From positions 31,375 to 95,374 of the forward strand of contig RZYM01000007.1 in the NCBI GenBank assembly GCA_009930305.1: a DNA stretch of 64,000 nucleotides. The letters run 5' to 3'. Shown here piece after piece: positions 52,121 to 62,112 of the stretch (within the stretch, counting starts at the first letter, position 1; each line of letters starts with the position of its first letter). A model generated the notes under the pieces. It was not told the origin of the DNA. It ran no database searches and saw nothing but the letters and a program-made list of their open reading frames with translations. Position numbers and translations under genes: made by a program. Origin of the DNA: Bacteroidia bacterium (GTDB lineage: Bacteria > Bacteroidota > Bacteroidia > Bacteroidales > Paludibacteraceae).

Positions 52121-54022
52121 TTATTTCACCTCGTATACATTCTTGAGTTGTTGAATGTCATTAATAGCAGCATTTAGTTCTTCAACCGAGTGAACATACA
52201 ATTTAATGTGGCAGTCTATTATTTCATCATTTGTATAACTTTCGATAGATTCAATACTTAAACCTAATTTGTTTGAGATTTCTTTCATCAAATCTAATAA
52301 GAAGTTATTCCTGTTGACTGCATTTATTCTGAGGGTAGCAGGATATGTTCTATGAATGGATGGTTTGAGTGTAACATATTCTATTACATCGCCTTGTTGT
52401 GATGATAGTAATATTGATTGATGGCAATTGCATTTGTGTACCAGAATGCTACCGTCAAGTCTGTGAAATCCTACAACTTCGTCACCTGGAAGAGGATGAC
52501 AATCATCACATAATATATAAGGTGTATAATCAACTTGTTCTTGTTTGTTCAAGTACTGACGGATATGTTTCTTTGCCCTATATGTTTGTGCATGTTTTAA
52601 CCAATCGGCCTTAGGATTTGCATCATTGTCGGTACCTATCCTTACTCTATCACCTCTTTTGAGTACTGTTTTTATTGAACATAGTTTGTCGTTTATTACT
52701 GCGTACTTGGCTTTTTCTCCTACATCTGAATGTATTTCGTATGCAAAATCTATTGCAGTAGCTCCTTTGGGTAATGTTATTTTATTCCCGTTTGCAGCAA
52801 AAACAACTATGTCATCATGGTAAAAACTACTTACAACATCTTCCAAAGATTGTGTGTCTTTGCTTTGGTCTGCTATGTCGCGAAGTACATCTCTAAATTT
52901 TGCAATCCATGCTTCAACTCCTGTCTCACGTTCAATTAAGCATCCATAACGCGACACTCTTTGCATCTCCTTCGATTGTATATGCACTTCCATCCATCGC
53001 CCTTCGTTTCCCATAAGTTTACAATGTAAACTTTGGTAACCATTTTCTTTTGGCATGTCAATGTAATTTATGATGCTAAAAGGTTTTTCTGTGTATAAAT
53101 CTGTCAATATGGAGTAAACACGTAATGCTTGGTTTTTTTCACTAATTGTGTTATCCTTTTCGGCGTCATAACATATTTGAATAATACGTATATGCTCAAG
53201 TTCTTTAAATGTGAGTTTAGTTTGATGCATTTTGTACCATAATGAGTACACGCTACGTGGATCACAACTTACTGTAGCATTAATACCATTATCAGACAAG
53301 GCTTTTCTAATCGGTTCCATCCATTCCTCAACAGATTTGCTATGGGCATTTATATAGTCTGACAATTGTTTTTCGATGCGTGCATATTCATGTGGAGAAC
53401 GATATTTTAAACTAAGATTTTCTAATTCTGATTTAACTAAGTACAAACCAAGTCTATTAGCAAGTGGTGCATAAAAATAATCGGTTTCTCCTGCAATCTT
53501 GATTTGCTTTTCGACTTTCATTGATTTGAGAGTTCTCATGTTGTGTAGCCTATCTGCTAACTTCACTAATAATGCGCGAATATCATAGTGAAATGAGTTA
53601 AGCATTTGGTTGAAGTTATCTACTTGTTTGGAAGCAACATATTTATCTTTAATTTGTTTTGTTACAACTCCAACTAATTTTTCAACATCTTCTCCGAAGT
53701 TTTCACGTATATCTTCCGAACTATAATCAGTATCTTCTACTATATCATGAAGTAAACCTGCAATGATTGAGTTTGCACCTAAACCTAATTCTTCATTAAT
53801 AATGCGTGCAACAGCAATGGGGTGTGTTATGTAAGGCTCTCCGGTTTTTCTTGTTTGCTCTGCATGTGCTTTCTCTGCAAAAAAATATGCTCGTTTTATT
53901 TGTTCTATTTCTTCGGGGCTATGTTTTAGCTCTATATGACGGAATAATTCATTTCGTGCTTGAGTTACTTTAAGAGAATAGTCTTCAGGACTTTTATTGA
54001 TTTTAGTATCTTTTATTGCCAT
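52121..54022 (-). CDS. RelA/SpoT homologue, probable (p)ppGpp hydrolase
   Basis: This 633-aa long RSH protein has an N-terminal HD hydrolase domain with intact THPIAVARI, LLHDIVEDTD and VKLADRLHNMRTL (about 50-160). The synthetase region (about 205-350) keeps ENGYQSLHCKLMG, but the substrate motif is CDPRSVYSLW, the metal-binding Asp of D-x-Y-A-F-R-V is missing (EHIRIIQI), and EVQIRT-type sequence reads MEVHIQS. A TGS domain (near 375-435, GATAIDFAYEIH), a Cys/His segment (CDDCHPLPGDE, HKCNCH) and a C-terminal ACT domain follow. I start at ATG 54022. It ends a six-gene operon and is likely hydrolase-only. Confidence 0.85.
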   Translation of the reverse strand: MAIKDTKINKSPEDYSLKVTQARNELFRHIELKHSPEEIEQIKRAYFFAEKAHAEQTRKTGEPYITHPIAVARIINEELGLGANSIIAGLLHDIVEDTDYSSEDIRENFGEDVEKLVGVVTKQIKDKYVASKQVDNFNQMLNSFHYDIRALLVKLADRLHNMRTLKSMKVEKQIKIAGETDYFYAPLANRLGLYLVKSELENLSLKYRSPHEYARIEKQLSDYINAHSKSVEEWMEPIRKALSDNGINATVSCDPRSVYSLWYKMHQTKLTFKELEHIRIIQICYDAEKDNTISEKNQALRVYSILTDLYTEKPFSIINYIDMPKENGYQSLHCKLMGNEGRWMEVHIQSKEMQRVSRYGCLIERETGVEAWIAKFRDVLRDIADQSKDTQSLEDVVSSFYHDDIVVFAANGNKITLPKGATAIDFAYEIHSDVGEKAKYAVINDKLCSIKTVLKRGDRVRIGTDNDANPKADWLKHAQTYRAKKHIRQYLNKQEQVDYTPYILCDDCHPLPGDEVVGFHRLDGSILVHKCNCHQSILLSSQQGDVIEYVTLKPSIHRTYPATLRINAVNRNNFLLDLMKEISNKLGLSIESIESYTNDEIIDCHIKLYVHSVEELNAAINDIQQLKNVYEVK

Positions 54023-54082
54023 ACAATACAATTTTGATATACAAAGTAATTGAAAAAATATGAAATTAATCAAATAAAATAT

Positions 54083-54541
54083 TTACAAAAAAGCCCAATA
54101 GGTTACCCAAACCCATACAATATACCTAACAAATTTGCCAATAAACATACATATTGATGTAATAAGAATATTGGCTCTTAAAAATCCTGCCACAATTGCA
54201 AATATATCTCCTATGCCTGGTACAAAAGTGAAAAATGCAGCCCAAGCCGCATTCCTTTGTAGTTTTGGTATCCATTTATGTATTTTATCTTCTTTAACGT
54301 GAAGATATTTTTCAATCCATTCTAATTTACCTATTCGTCCTAGGAAATAACATGTCATACCTCCTAAAAAATTTCCTATTGATGCCGCGATAATACATTG
54401 CCAGACATCGCATTTTACAGTATATAATAAGGTAGTGAAAACAATTTCAGAACTGAATGGTAAAACCGTAGCTGCTAAAAATGCTGCTACAAATAGTCCG
54501 ATGTAACCATAATCTGCAAAGCTAATAAATATGTCCTGCAT
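54083..54541 (-). CDS. VTT/SNARE-associated (YqaA-like) membrane protein
   Basis: This 152-aa membrane protein belongs to the DedA/YqaA-type VTT superfamily, some members of which scramble or flip undecaprenyl phosphate or phospholipids. Seen are FVAAFLAATVLPFSSEIVFT near 18, GNFLGGMTCYFLGRIGK near 57, and FFTFVPGIGDIFAIVAGFLR near 103. It starts 1 nt after the preceding membrane protein gene, so the two are co-transcribed and perhaps coupled. Confidence 0.85.
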   Translation of the reverse strand: MQDIFISFADYGYIGLFVAAFLAATVLPFSSEIVFTTLLYTVKCDVWQCIIAASIGNFLGGMTCYFLGRIGKLEWIEKYLHVKEDKIHKWIPKLQRNAAWAAFFTFVPGIGDIFAIVAGFLRANILITSICMFIGKFVRYIVWVWVTYWAFL

Positions 54542-54542
54542 A

Positions 54543-55532
54543 TTATATAATGTTTTGAATGATAAAAAGGCTTACCAAAAGACTAGTCATCATATAAAAA
54601 ACAATTTTTGAAAAGCGTGTATTATTTAACGCAAAGAAATGAGATAATGTTATGCTTATTGAAAAATAAATCATTGGACCTTGTTTCGGAAGGCTGTTTG
54701 GATATAAAAACAATAGGGTGCAACTGCATAAAAGTAGTAAATAAAAAAATAGCATTGTAGTTCGTGGCCTTATTTTATCGTTTGTATATTGACCTAAAAA
54801 TGCTACTAAAGAGATTAAAAAGACTGCCATGACAATTGCAGCTTCCATCCATTCTACAGGGCTTCCTTCTATATGAAAGTAAACATCGTATATCGAATTA
54901 TTGAGATAAGTAGTAAGAATGTCTAATTTATCGAACAAGTATAGACCGCCGGCTGTTAACATATATGGAAATAGCAGACCAAAGATTGTTGCAGATACAA
55001 CTTGTAAATTAAATTTATTGTATAATATGAATCCAATAGCAAACACTATTAGATACCAAATGCTTGGAAAATAAATTAAGCTTGCAAGAGATAAACAAAA
55101 TGCAATATCGAAAGCGTTCCATGCAGCGTTCCTATTTTCGTACATTTCCAAGAAACGGATAGCAGCCACGATTATTAGTAGCATACAGAAGTATCCGATG
55201 CTCAAAAAATGTGACATACTACTGATACCACATAAAAAGACCATCATGAATATTGGAAATAGTGTTTCTGTTCTAATAAATAAAAAAACTCGATTTAGAA
55301 AAAACAGACCTACAGCTACTATAGTAACAATACTCCATGCTGCAATAATAGCTTCTGTTGATGTTTGCGATAATTGTGGAATCAGACTATATAGCAGTGA
55401 ATCTGTGGGCAATTCAGGAACTTTGTAAATACCTATTAATGAAGGAATCCACAAGCCGATGCCAGCTAATACTGTTAATATTAATAGTATTAATGGATTA
55501 ATGTTAGATTGTCTGTCACGCTCTTGATACAT
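54543..55532 (-). CDS. Polytopic membrane protein of unknown function
   Basis: This 329-aa protein has about nine hydrophobic segments and no recognisable domain. The N-terminus (MYQERDRQSNINPL) is hydrophilic; the helices run from about residue 14 to the end. It lies between purD and the YqaA-like gene in the six-gene operon (15 nt and 1 nt spacing). Function not assignable; glycan or lipid export would fit its neighbours but is a guess. Confidence 0.7.
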   Translation of the reverse strand: MYQERDRQSNINPLILLILTVLAGIGLWIPSLIGIYKVPELPTDSLLYSLIPQLSQTSTEAIIAAWSIVTIVAVGLFFLNRVFLFIRTETLFPIFMMVFLCGISSMSHFLSIGYFCMLLIIVAAIRFLEMYENRNAAWNAFDIAFCLSLASLIYFPSIWYLIVFAIGFILYNKFNLQVVSATIFGLLFPYMLTAGGLYLFDKLDILTTYLNNSIYDVYFHIEGSPVEWMEAAIVMAVFLISLVAFLGQYTNDKIRPRTTMLFFYLLLLCSCTLLFLYPNSLPKQGPMIYFSISITLSHFFALNNTRFSKIVFYMMTSLLVSLFIIQNII

Positions 55533-55547
55533 TGATACATGTTTCTT

Positions 55548-56819
55548 TTATTTCAAATCAAATCCGATGTCAGAACGGAAATACTTTCCTTTATACGATA
55601 TTTTATTTGCATTTTCAAAGGACTTTGCAAGTGCTTCCGATTTTGTTTTACCATACGAACTAACAGAAATAACACGTCCGCCGTTAGTTACTATACGCCC
55701 TTCTTTTATAGCAGTACCTGCGTGAAACACCACACTATCTGTTACAGATTCTAATTTGGTAATTTCTTCGCCTTTTTTATATGAGCCAGGATAACCACCT
55801 GATACAAGCATCACACTTACAGCGTACCTTGGGTCTTTACGTATTACTTGTTTGTCAAGTGTTCCATTAATTGTAGCTTCAAATAATTCTACAATATCAT
55901 TTTGTAGTCTAAGCATTACCGATTCTGTTTCAGGGTCTCCCATGCGAGCGTTGTATTCAATAACGAATGGTTCCCCTTCAACATTTATTAAACCAAAAAA
56001 CACGAAACCTTTATAATTGATTTTTTCGTGATGCAGTCCTTTTATTGTTGGTTTGATGATGCGATCTTCAACTTTTTTCATAAAAATGGTATCTGCAAAA
56101 CTTACAGGTGAAATTGAACCCATACCTCCCGTATTGAGTCCCGTATCACCTTCGCCGATACGTTTATAATCTTTAGCTTCAGGCAAAATCACATATTTTG
56201 ATCCATCTGTTAGTGCAAAAACGGAACATTCAATTCCTGATAAAAATTCTTCTATTACGACAGTTGCACTAGCATCACCGAATTTGCCATTAAGCATTTC
56301 GCCAAGTTCTTTTTCCGCTTCTTCTATATCTTGAAGAATTAAAACGCCTTTACCCGAAGCAAGTCCGTCAGCCTTTAAAACGTATGGAGCTTCTAGGCTG
56401 CGTAAGAATGCTTTACCTTCTTCAATATTGTTTTGATTAACTGATAAGTATTTAGCTGTAGGAATATTATTCCTCATCATGAATTTTTTTGCAAACTCTT
56501 TGCTCCCTTCTAATTGCGCTCCGTATTTTGATGGGCCGATAACAGGTGTGTGAGCTAAAGTTGGTTCAGATGCGAAGAAATCAGTTATACCTTCAACAAG
56601 TGGTGCTTCTGGTCCAACAACAACCATATCAATGCAGTTGTGTCTTACAAAATCACCAATAGCGTTAAAGTCTTCTGCACTTATTGCTATATTGTCACCT
56701 AAAGATGCCGTACCGGCATTACCTGGTGCAATATACAAACGACTTGTTTTGGGACTTTGTGCTATTTTCCATGCAAGGGCATGTTCCCGACCTCCCGAAC
56801 CTAATAATAAAATATTCAT
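55548..56819 (-). CDS. purD: Phosphoribosylamine-glycine ligase
   Basis: PurD makes glycinamide ribonucleotide in purine synthesis. The 423-aa ATP-grasp enzyme begins [19 protein letters not shown] and has [14 protein letters not shown] near 65. Further on are [16 protein letters not shown] near 130, the ATP-grasp [12 protein letters not shown] near 223, and [18 protein letters not shown] near 285. All catalytic regions are present. It is embedded in an operon of envelope-type genes, 2 nt after the deacetylase gene. Confidence 0.97.
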   Translation of the reverse strand: MNILLLGSGGREHALAWKIAQSPKTSRLYIAPGNAGTASLGDNIAISAEDFNAIGDFVRHNCIDMVVVGPEAPLVEGITDFFASEPTLAHTPVIGPSKYGAQLEGSKEFAKKFMMRNNIPTAKYLSVNQNNIEEGKAFLRSLEAPYVLKADGLASGKGVLILQDIEEAEKELGEMLNGKFGDASATVVIEEFLSGIECSVFALTDGSKYVILPEAKDYKRIGEGDTGLNTGGMGSISPVSFADTIFMKKVEDRIIKPTIKGLHHEKINYKGFVFFGLINVEGEPFVIEYNARMGDPETESVMLRLQNDIVELFEATINGTLDKQVIRKDPRYAVSVMLVSGGYPGSYKKGEEITKLESVTDSVVFHAGTAIKEGRIVTNGGRVISVSSYGKTKSEALAKSFENANKISYKGKYFRSDIGFDLK

Positions 56820-56821
56820 AA

Positions 56822-57430
56822 TTATAAAACTTCAAATTTATATCCTTCTTTTTGCCAGTATTCAACTGCTTTCGGAAATGCATATTGCATGTTCTTTGCT
56901 GCTTTAACCGAATCGTGAAAAACTATTATAGAACCATTTCTAGCATATTTAACAGCAATTCTATATACCTGTTCAGGTGTTAGTTCCTGATTGTAATCAC
57001 GTGTTATAACATCCCACAAAACAATTGTATAATTATTACAGATGTGTTTTATCTGCTTTGGTGTTATATGTCCATGAGGCGGTCTGAATAAATTACAATG
57101 AATAAATTTTTCTGCCTTTTTAATATCTTCATAAAACGATTCATCATCATGAAATAGTCCTCTTATGTGTCCATATCCGTGTGAACCTATTTTATGACCT
57201 CGCTTTTGTATTTCTTCAAACAATTCAGGATGCTTTTCAACATTATTGCCAATGCAAAAAAATGTTGCTTTAATACCAAGACGATCCAATTCATTAAGTA
57301 CACTCAATGTAACAGATTCGTTAGGGCCATCATCAAATGTCAAATACAATACTTTCTTGTTTTTGTCTTTACGCCATAAAACTGGTTTAAAAAAGCGTCT
57401 AACAATTTGTGGTACCTGTTCTATTAACAT
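56822..57430 (-). CDS. Polysaccharide deacetylase (CE4, NodB-like)
   Basis: This 202-aa NodB-fold deacetylase has motif 1 LTFDDGP (near 30), the zinc His pair in GSHGYGH (near 81), LFRPPHG near 112, WDVITRDY near 136 and IIVFHDS near 170. The usual CE4 catalytic residues are kept. It probably removes acetyl groups from a GlcNAc-containing polymer or lipid-linked sugar. I start at ATG 57430, one base after the stop of the DUF2723 gene; the open frame further upstream runs inside that gene. No signal peptide is obvious, so the site of action is uncertain. Confidence 0.88.
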   Translation of the reverse strand: MLIEQVPQIVRRFFKPVLWRKDKNKKVLYLTFDDGPNESVTLSVLNELDRLGIKATFFCIGNNVEKHPELFEEIQKRGHKIGSHGYGHIRGLFHDDESFYEDIKKAEKFIHCNLFRPPHGHITPKQIKHICNNYTIVLWDVITRDYNQELTPEQVYRIAVKYARNGSIIVFHDSVKAAKNMQYAFPKAVEYWQKEGYKFEVL

Positions 57431-57431
57431 T

Positions 57432-60400
57432 TTAACGAATCGATTGGTATATACCTTCATATTCAACAAACATCTTGTAATATTTTTCAAATGCTTCTGC
57501 ATTATAGTCTCTACTGATTAAAGTCAGATTCTGCAATGCTCCTAAATTTATTGCAATATCTTGCATTGCGCTATTACGTTGTTGTCCTTTAAATTGAGAT
57601 AACCATTGTAAATTTTTACTAGCGTCAGATGCAATCTCTTCAGCCAAGGCTTTCCCTTTTTCTTTCTCTCCAAGTGCGTAGTAATATCCGACAAAACTTG
57701 TAGACGAATAATTGTGTTGTACTGTTTCTCCCGGAATAACATCTAAGCAATAGTTCAATGCTTTAAGTGCTTTGTCATTCTTACCTTCCTTAATTAAAGC
57801 ATCAACTAATCTTTCAAACATTTGTCTTTGTGCCATACACATGCGTATTATGTTTTCGTCTAAATAAACATTCGGATCATCAATATTACCGAACTTAAAT
57901 TTATTCATCATATTGTTGTACATTGCATCTGTATTTACGATCTCGTTATTTTGTGTATCTGCAAAAGGTACTATTCGGTAGCAAAGACCCTCTAATTGAA
58001 AGTACTTTTCCAAGTTTAAATACATGTCAGAGCCTACAGTAACGGCATAATAAATGGGGCGCTTCCAATTATTATTAGCGATCATGTCTAAAATCATCAG
58101 TTCACTCTTTGACAGGTATCTTTTGTCTGATAAATCAATTATCATTTCGGAAGCAATCTTGTCACTATCTTTAGCAGCAACTGCACCTTGTTTAACGAGA
58201 TTTGCAAAATTTACCGGAACCTTAAATTTCTTGCATGGTAGATAGAATCTTTCTTTACCGCTGCGTGGGTCAATTTTGGTTTCAGGATTATCGCTAGCAA
58301 GGAAATTGTCCAATGCATATTTTAAGTCTATAGGACCTTTTAGTAAATCATCAAGATATACAATGTCTCTTTTGCCTTCAGCATAAGTTTTCCTTTCCCA
58401 TGCTATAGGTAATTTTTCTGATTTATATGCAGGTCTACGCATCTGATCTATGTACCAATCAGTTTGAAGATAGCTTAAGTTGCAAACTCTCTTATCTAAT
58501 GAAATTTCAGTACCTTCAGTTTCTTGAGTATACCAGAGTGGGAAGGTGTCATTATCTCCATTTGTGAAGATAATAGCGTTTTCTGAGCACGAATTAAAAT
58601 AATTTAGACCGAAGTCTCTTGCTACAAAGCGATTTGATCTGTCATGGTCATCCCAGTTTTCGTATGCCATTAATGCAGGTATAGGTAATGAAACCAAAAA
58701 TGCAATTACTGATGCAATTATCGCAGGCATTTTTTTATCTTGTAAAAATTTAGCAATCCCTGCAACGCCAAATCCTATCCATATTGTAAATGCATAGAAA
58801 GAACCTGCGTATGCGTAATCTCTTTCTCGTGGTTCTGATGGGCCCTGATTTAGATATAATACAATTGCGATACCTGTCATGAAGAAGAGTACAAAAGTTA
58901 TCCAAAAAGATTGATTCCCACGTTTCTTCTCAAATATCTGGAATACTATACCAATGATACCAAGAATTAAAGGTAACAAGTAGTATGCATTATGAGCTTT
59001 ATTATTTAAATACATTGGAGGAAGATTCGTTTGATCTCCAACCATGTACTTGTCAATAAAATTGAATCCTGTTATCCAATTCCCATTTGTAACCTCGCCA
59101 TGACCTTGAATATCATTTTGTCTTCCCGAGAAATTCCATAGGAAATAACGCCAATACATGTAATTGAGTTGGTAACTAAAGAAAAACTCCAAATTTTCTC
59201 CAAATGTTGGAACCTTAATATTTACCATTCTTCCACACCTATCATATGGAATTTCTTTACCTTTTACGTTCACCCAACTTTCGTAGGCTTTTTTATGATC
59301 ACTTGCACTACTATGCATTCGAGGAAAAACAGTTTGAAATTGCGGGCTATATACCATTGAGTATTTTGTCCCGGTAACTATATATTCATCTTTTTCGCTT
59401 TTATCCGTCTTTTCTTTTTGTCCCCAAGTTTTTTCTCCTTCTTTTGTCTTTACTTGGCAGTAATCACCTACAACCTCCAATTCCGGTTCAGATGAATAAT
59501 AAGGTCCGTACACTAAAGGTCTATCGCCATATTGTTCACGATTAAGATATGTTTTTAATGAAAAAACATTATCAGGAGAGTTTTGGTCCATAGGAGGATT
59601 AGCAACAGATCGTATAACTATTACTGAATAACATGAATATCCGATTAATATGGCTGCCATTGAAACAATAACAGTACTTAGCATCCTGATGTTAAGTTTA
59701 TCCTTTTTAAAATGAAAATATAATATTGCTCCGGCTATTAATAACAAACCTATAATCCAACTACCTCCAATAAAAGGAACGCCGAGTAGTGTCAATGAAA
59801 GCAGTGACGAAATTTGAATCCGAATAAGCTGTCTATCTTTTTTGTATAATTCAAATATTGACCAAATTAATACACATACGGTTAAAGCGCAGTAAAATAG
59901 GGCACCTGTATTGAATGGAAGTCCTAATGTATTTATGAATAATAGTTCTACGTAGCCTGCCAGTGTTATAAAACCAGGAATCATTCCGTATAGTACAAGT
60001 GCCAAAATTGCAAATGATACTAATAACGCTATCAAAATGCCTTTCCATGTATGGTTTTCGTTTTTTTTGTAATAGTAAACTAATACTATTGCAGGAATCG
60101 TAAGTAAATTAAGAAGGTGTACGCCTATTGATAATCCCATCAAATAGGTTATTAAAACTAGATATCTGTCAGAGTTTGCTTCTTCTGCATGATCTTCCCA
60201 TTTTAAAATAAGCCAAAAAGTAATTGCGGTCAAAAATGAAGAATATGCATAAACCTCTCCTTCAACTGCCGAGAACCAGAAAGTATCAGAGAATGTATAT
60301 GCCAATGCGCCTACAATTCCACTTCCAATAATTGTTATTAATTGCGCAACTGTAATTTGCTCAGGGTTTGATACAATTACTTTACGTGCTAAATGTGTGA

Positions 60401-60689
60401 TAGTCCAAAATAAGAAAAGTATCGTCAAAGCACTTAAAAATGCAGACATTAAATTTATCATCATTGCAATCTGAGATGTATCAGAAGCGAACAAACTAAA
60501 AAACTTTCCTGTTAGCATAAAGAATGGTGCGCCAGGAGGGTGCCCTACTTCTAATTTTGCTGCAGTTGATATAAACTCAGAACAATCCCAGAAACTGGCA
60601 GTCGGCTCTATCGTCAATGCGTATGTTACCATAGCTATGGCAAAAACCAAAAATCCTATCAGTTTGTCGATGATATTAAATCGTTTCAT
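57432..60689 (-). CDS. DUF2723 large membrane protein, glycosyltransferase-like
   Basis: This 1085-aa protein has about 12 or more transmembrane helices in its first 700 residues. The start FNIIDKLIGFLVFAIAMVTYALTIEPTASFWDCSEFI is the DUF2723 signature, related to polyprenol-phosphate-dependent glycosyltransferases such as PMTs. A soluble tail follows (from about 700) with TPR-like helices near 980-1060 (EGKNDKALKALNYCLDVIPG). I begin at ATG 60689, downstream of a good promoter. It leads a six-gene operon with a CE4 deacetylase; joint action on an exported glycan or glycoprotein is plausible but inferred. Confidence 0.85.
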   Translation of the reverse strand: MKRFNIIDKLIGFLVFAIAMVTYALTIEPTASFWDCSEFISTAAKLEVGHPPGAPFFMLTGKFFSLFASDTSQIAMMINLMSAFLSALTILFLFWTITHLARKVIVSNPEQITVAQLITIIGSGIVGALAYTFSDTFWFSAVEGEVYAYSSFLTAITFWLILKWEDHAEEANSDRYLVLITYLMGLSIGVHLLNLLTIPAIVLVYYYKKNENHTWKGILIALLVSFAILALVLYGMIPGFITLAGYVELLFINTLGLPFNTGALFYCALTVCVLIWSIFELYKKDRQLIRIQISSLLSLTLLGVPFIGGSWIIGLLLIAGAILYFHFKKDKLNIRMLSTVIVSMAAILIGYSCYSVIVIRSVANPPMDQNSPDNVFSLKTYLNREQYGDRPLVYGPYYSSEPELEVVGDYCQVKTKEGEKTWGQKEKTDKSEKDEYIVTGTKYSMVYSPQFQTVFPRMHSSASDHKKAYESWVNVKGKEIPYDRCGRMVNIKVPTFGENLEFFFSYQLNYMYWRYFLWNFSGRQNDIQGHGEVTNGNWITGFNFIDKYMVGDQTNLPPMYLNNKAHNAYYLLPLILGIIGIVFQIFEKKRGNQSFWITFVLFFMTGIAIVLYLNQGPSEPRERDYAYAGSFYAFTIWIGFGVAGIAKFLQDKKMPAIIASVIAFLVSLPIPALMAYENWDDHDRSNRFVARDFGLNYFNSCSENAIIFTNGDNDTFPLWYTQETEGTEISLDKRVCNLSYLQTDWYIDQMRRPAYKSEKLPIAWERKTYAEGKRDIVYLDDLLKGPIDLKYALDNFLASDNPETKIDPRSGKERFYLPCKKFKVPVNFANLVKQGAVAAKDSDKIASEMIIDLSDKRYLSKSELMILDMIANNNWKRPIYYAVTVGSDMYLNLEKYFQLEGLCYRIVPFADTQNNEIVNTDAMYNNMMNKFKFGNIDDPNVYLDENIIRMCMAQRQMFERLVDALIKEGKNDKALKALNYCLDVIPGETVQHNYSSTSFVGYYYALGEKEKGKALAEEIASDASKNLQWLSQFKGQQRNSAMQDIAINLGALQNLTLISRDYNAEAFEKYYKMFVEYEGIYQSIR

Positions 60690-60723
60690 GTATAATGTTT
60701 TTAGATTAAATCTGAACAAACTG

Positions 60724-60753
60724 CAAATATAGTCTGAATAAATGAAAAACAAA
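60724..60753 (-). promoter_or_regulatory. Promoter of the DUF2723-rsh operon
   Basis: On the minus strand TTTG (60753-60750), an 18-nt spacer and TATATTTG (60731-60724) match the consensus, about 35 nt before the ATG at 60689. Confidence 0.7.
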
Positions 60754-60824
60754 GATTTTGATATTGCCTTTTTGCTTATATTATAAGGTATAGCTTATTA
60801 ATTAGTTTGTTTTTTATTTAAATA

Positions 60825-60855
60825 TTGTGTGATTCAAAAAAACTTCATATCTTTG
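60825..60855 (+). promoter_or_regulatory. Promoter of rpsO
   Basis: TTG (60825-60827), a 20-nt spacer and TATCTTTG (60848-60855) give a canonical promoter. The rpsO ATG lies at 60880. Confidence 0.8.
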
Positions 60856-60879
60856 CCGACCTTTTCAAATTATAAGGAT

Positions 60880-61149
60880 ATGCAAATAACAAAAGAACAA
60901 AAAGCGGAAATCTTTGAGAAGTACGGAAAGTCCAATACTGATACTGGCTCAGCAGAGGGTCAGATAGCATTATTCTCCGCCCGTATTGCTCATTTGCAAG
61001 GACATGTACTTGCAAATAATAAAGATTATAGCACAAAACGTGCTTTGGTAATGTTGGTAGGAAAACGTCGTAGATTACTCGATTATTTGAAAGATCGTGA
61101 TATCGAGCGTTATCGTACAATCATTCGCGAACTTGGTATTCGTAAATAA
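60880..61149 (+). CDS. rpsO: 30S ribosomal protein S15
   Basis: S15 (89 aa, exactly the usual length) begins at MQITKEQKAEIFEKYG and carries NTDTGSAEGQIALFSARIAHLQGH, the 16S rRNA contact region, and RALVMLVGKRRRLLDYLKDRD. I chose the ATG at 60880 because the open frame upstream overlaps the -7 box. It is monocistronic with a clear promoter and terminator. Confidence 0.98.
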   Translation: MQITKEQKAEIFEKYGKSNTDTGSAEGQIALFSARIAHLQGHVLANNKDYSTKRALVMLVGKRRRLLDYLKDRDIERYRTIIRELGIRK

Positions 61150-61167
61150 TCGAATTGCCACTAGACT

Positions 61168-61199
61168 AAAAAAGAGGATCGTTAGACCCTCTTTTTTTA
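61168..61199. terminator. Terminator after rpsO
   Basis: AGAGG-A-TC (61173-61180) pairs with GA-C-CCTCT (61185-61192) with one mismatch and a GTTA loop, flanked by A and T runs. It can serve rpsO and the convergent cysE. Confidence 0.85.
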
Positions 61200-61215
61200 T
61201 GCTTATTAATTCGTA

Positions 61216-62112
61216 TTATCGTTTGGCATTTGAATAAACTGAAGTGTTGTCTGCAACATCATCAGTAACCCAAGTATTTCCACCGATAATGGCATTTTCG
61301 CCAATTGTAATTCTTCCTAAAATTGTTGCTCCTGCATATACAACAACATTATCCTTTAAAATAGGATGTCGAGCAATACCCTTTATTAGTGTTCCGCTTT
61401 CGTCTGTAGGGAAACTTTTTGCTCCTAAAGTAACTCCCTGGTATAGCTTAACGTTGTCACCTAATATGCATGTTTCTCCTATAACGACACCGGTACCATG
61501 GTCAATTGCAAAATATTTTCCTATAGTTGCTCCGGGGTGTATGTCAATTCCGGTTTCAGAATGTGCCATCTCCGTTATGATTCGTGGAATAAGTATTGAT
61601 GCACCAAGATCTAGTAATTTGTGAGCTATACGATAGTTAACTATAGCTCTAAGTCCTGGATAAGACAGTATTATTTCACCAAAGTTTTTGGCTGCAGGAT
61701 CTCCTTTGAATATAGCTTCAACATCTGTTCTTAACATTAACTTTATGTCTGGAAGACTTTCTACGAATTCTGCAGCAATATTCATTGCATTTTTTTTCTT
61801 TACTTCAAGCATTCTGTCTTCTTCTGTGCATTCAAAGCACATTCCTGCAAAAAGTTGTTCCCATAGTACTTTAAACAATTTTTCTACATTTACACCGATA
61901 TGATATGGTAGAGTAGTTGAACTTACTGATGTATTACCAAAAAATCCGGGGAATAAGATTGCTCTTGCTAAATCAATGAAACAGCGCAGAGATTCTTCTG
62001 AAGGATTAGGCTCTCCATCATGATTCTGATGCATTAAACGTCCGTCAAATTCTTGTGATGTAAGACGGTCTACAGCTGATTTAATCTTCAATGTATACTC
62101 TCTTGTTGTCAT
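61216..62112 (-). CDS. cysE: Serine O-acetyltransferase
   Basis: CysE acetylates serine with acetyl-CoA as the first step of cysteine synthesis. The 298-aa protein has a helical N-terminal domain and a left-handed beta-helix of hexapeptide repeats. The core shows SETGIDIHPGATIGKYFAIDHGTGVVIGET (near 187-217), including the catalytic His pair. It ends AIIGGNTWVTDDVADN. The ATG overlaps the stop of the upstream protease gene by 4 nt, so translation is probably coupled. The operon partner is functionally unrelated. Confidence 0.93.
   Translation of the reverse strand: MTTREYTLKIKSAVDRLTSQEFDGRLMHQNHDGEPNPSEESLRCFIDLARAILFPGFFGNTSVSSTTLPYHIGVNVEKLFKVLWEQLFAGMCFECTEEDRMLEVKKKNAMNIAAEFVESLPDIKLMLRTDVEAIFKGDPAAKNFGEIILSYPGLRAIVNYRIAHKLLDLGASILIPRIITEMAHSETGIDIHPGATIGKYFAIDHGTGVVIGETCILGDNVKLYQGVTLGAKSFPTDESGTLIKGIARHPILKDNVVVYAGATILGRITIGENAIIGGNTWVTDDVADNTSVYSNAKR

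Noticed and set aside
57431..57502. Longer N-terminus of the polysaccharide deacetylase
   Set aside because: It would overlap the DUF2723 gene by 71 nt; the ATG one base after that stop is a typical coupled start.
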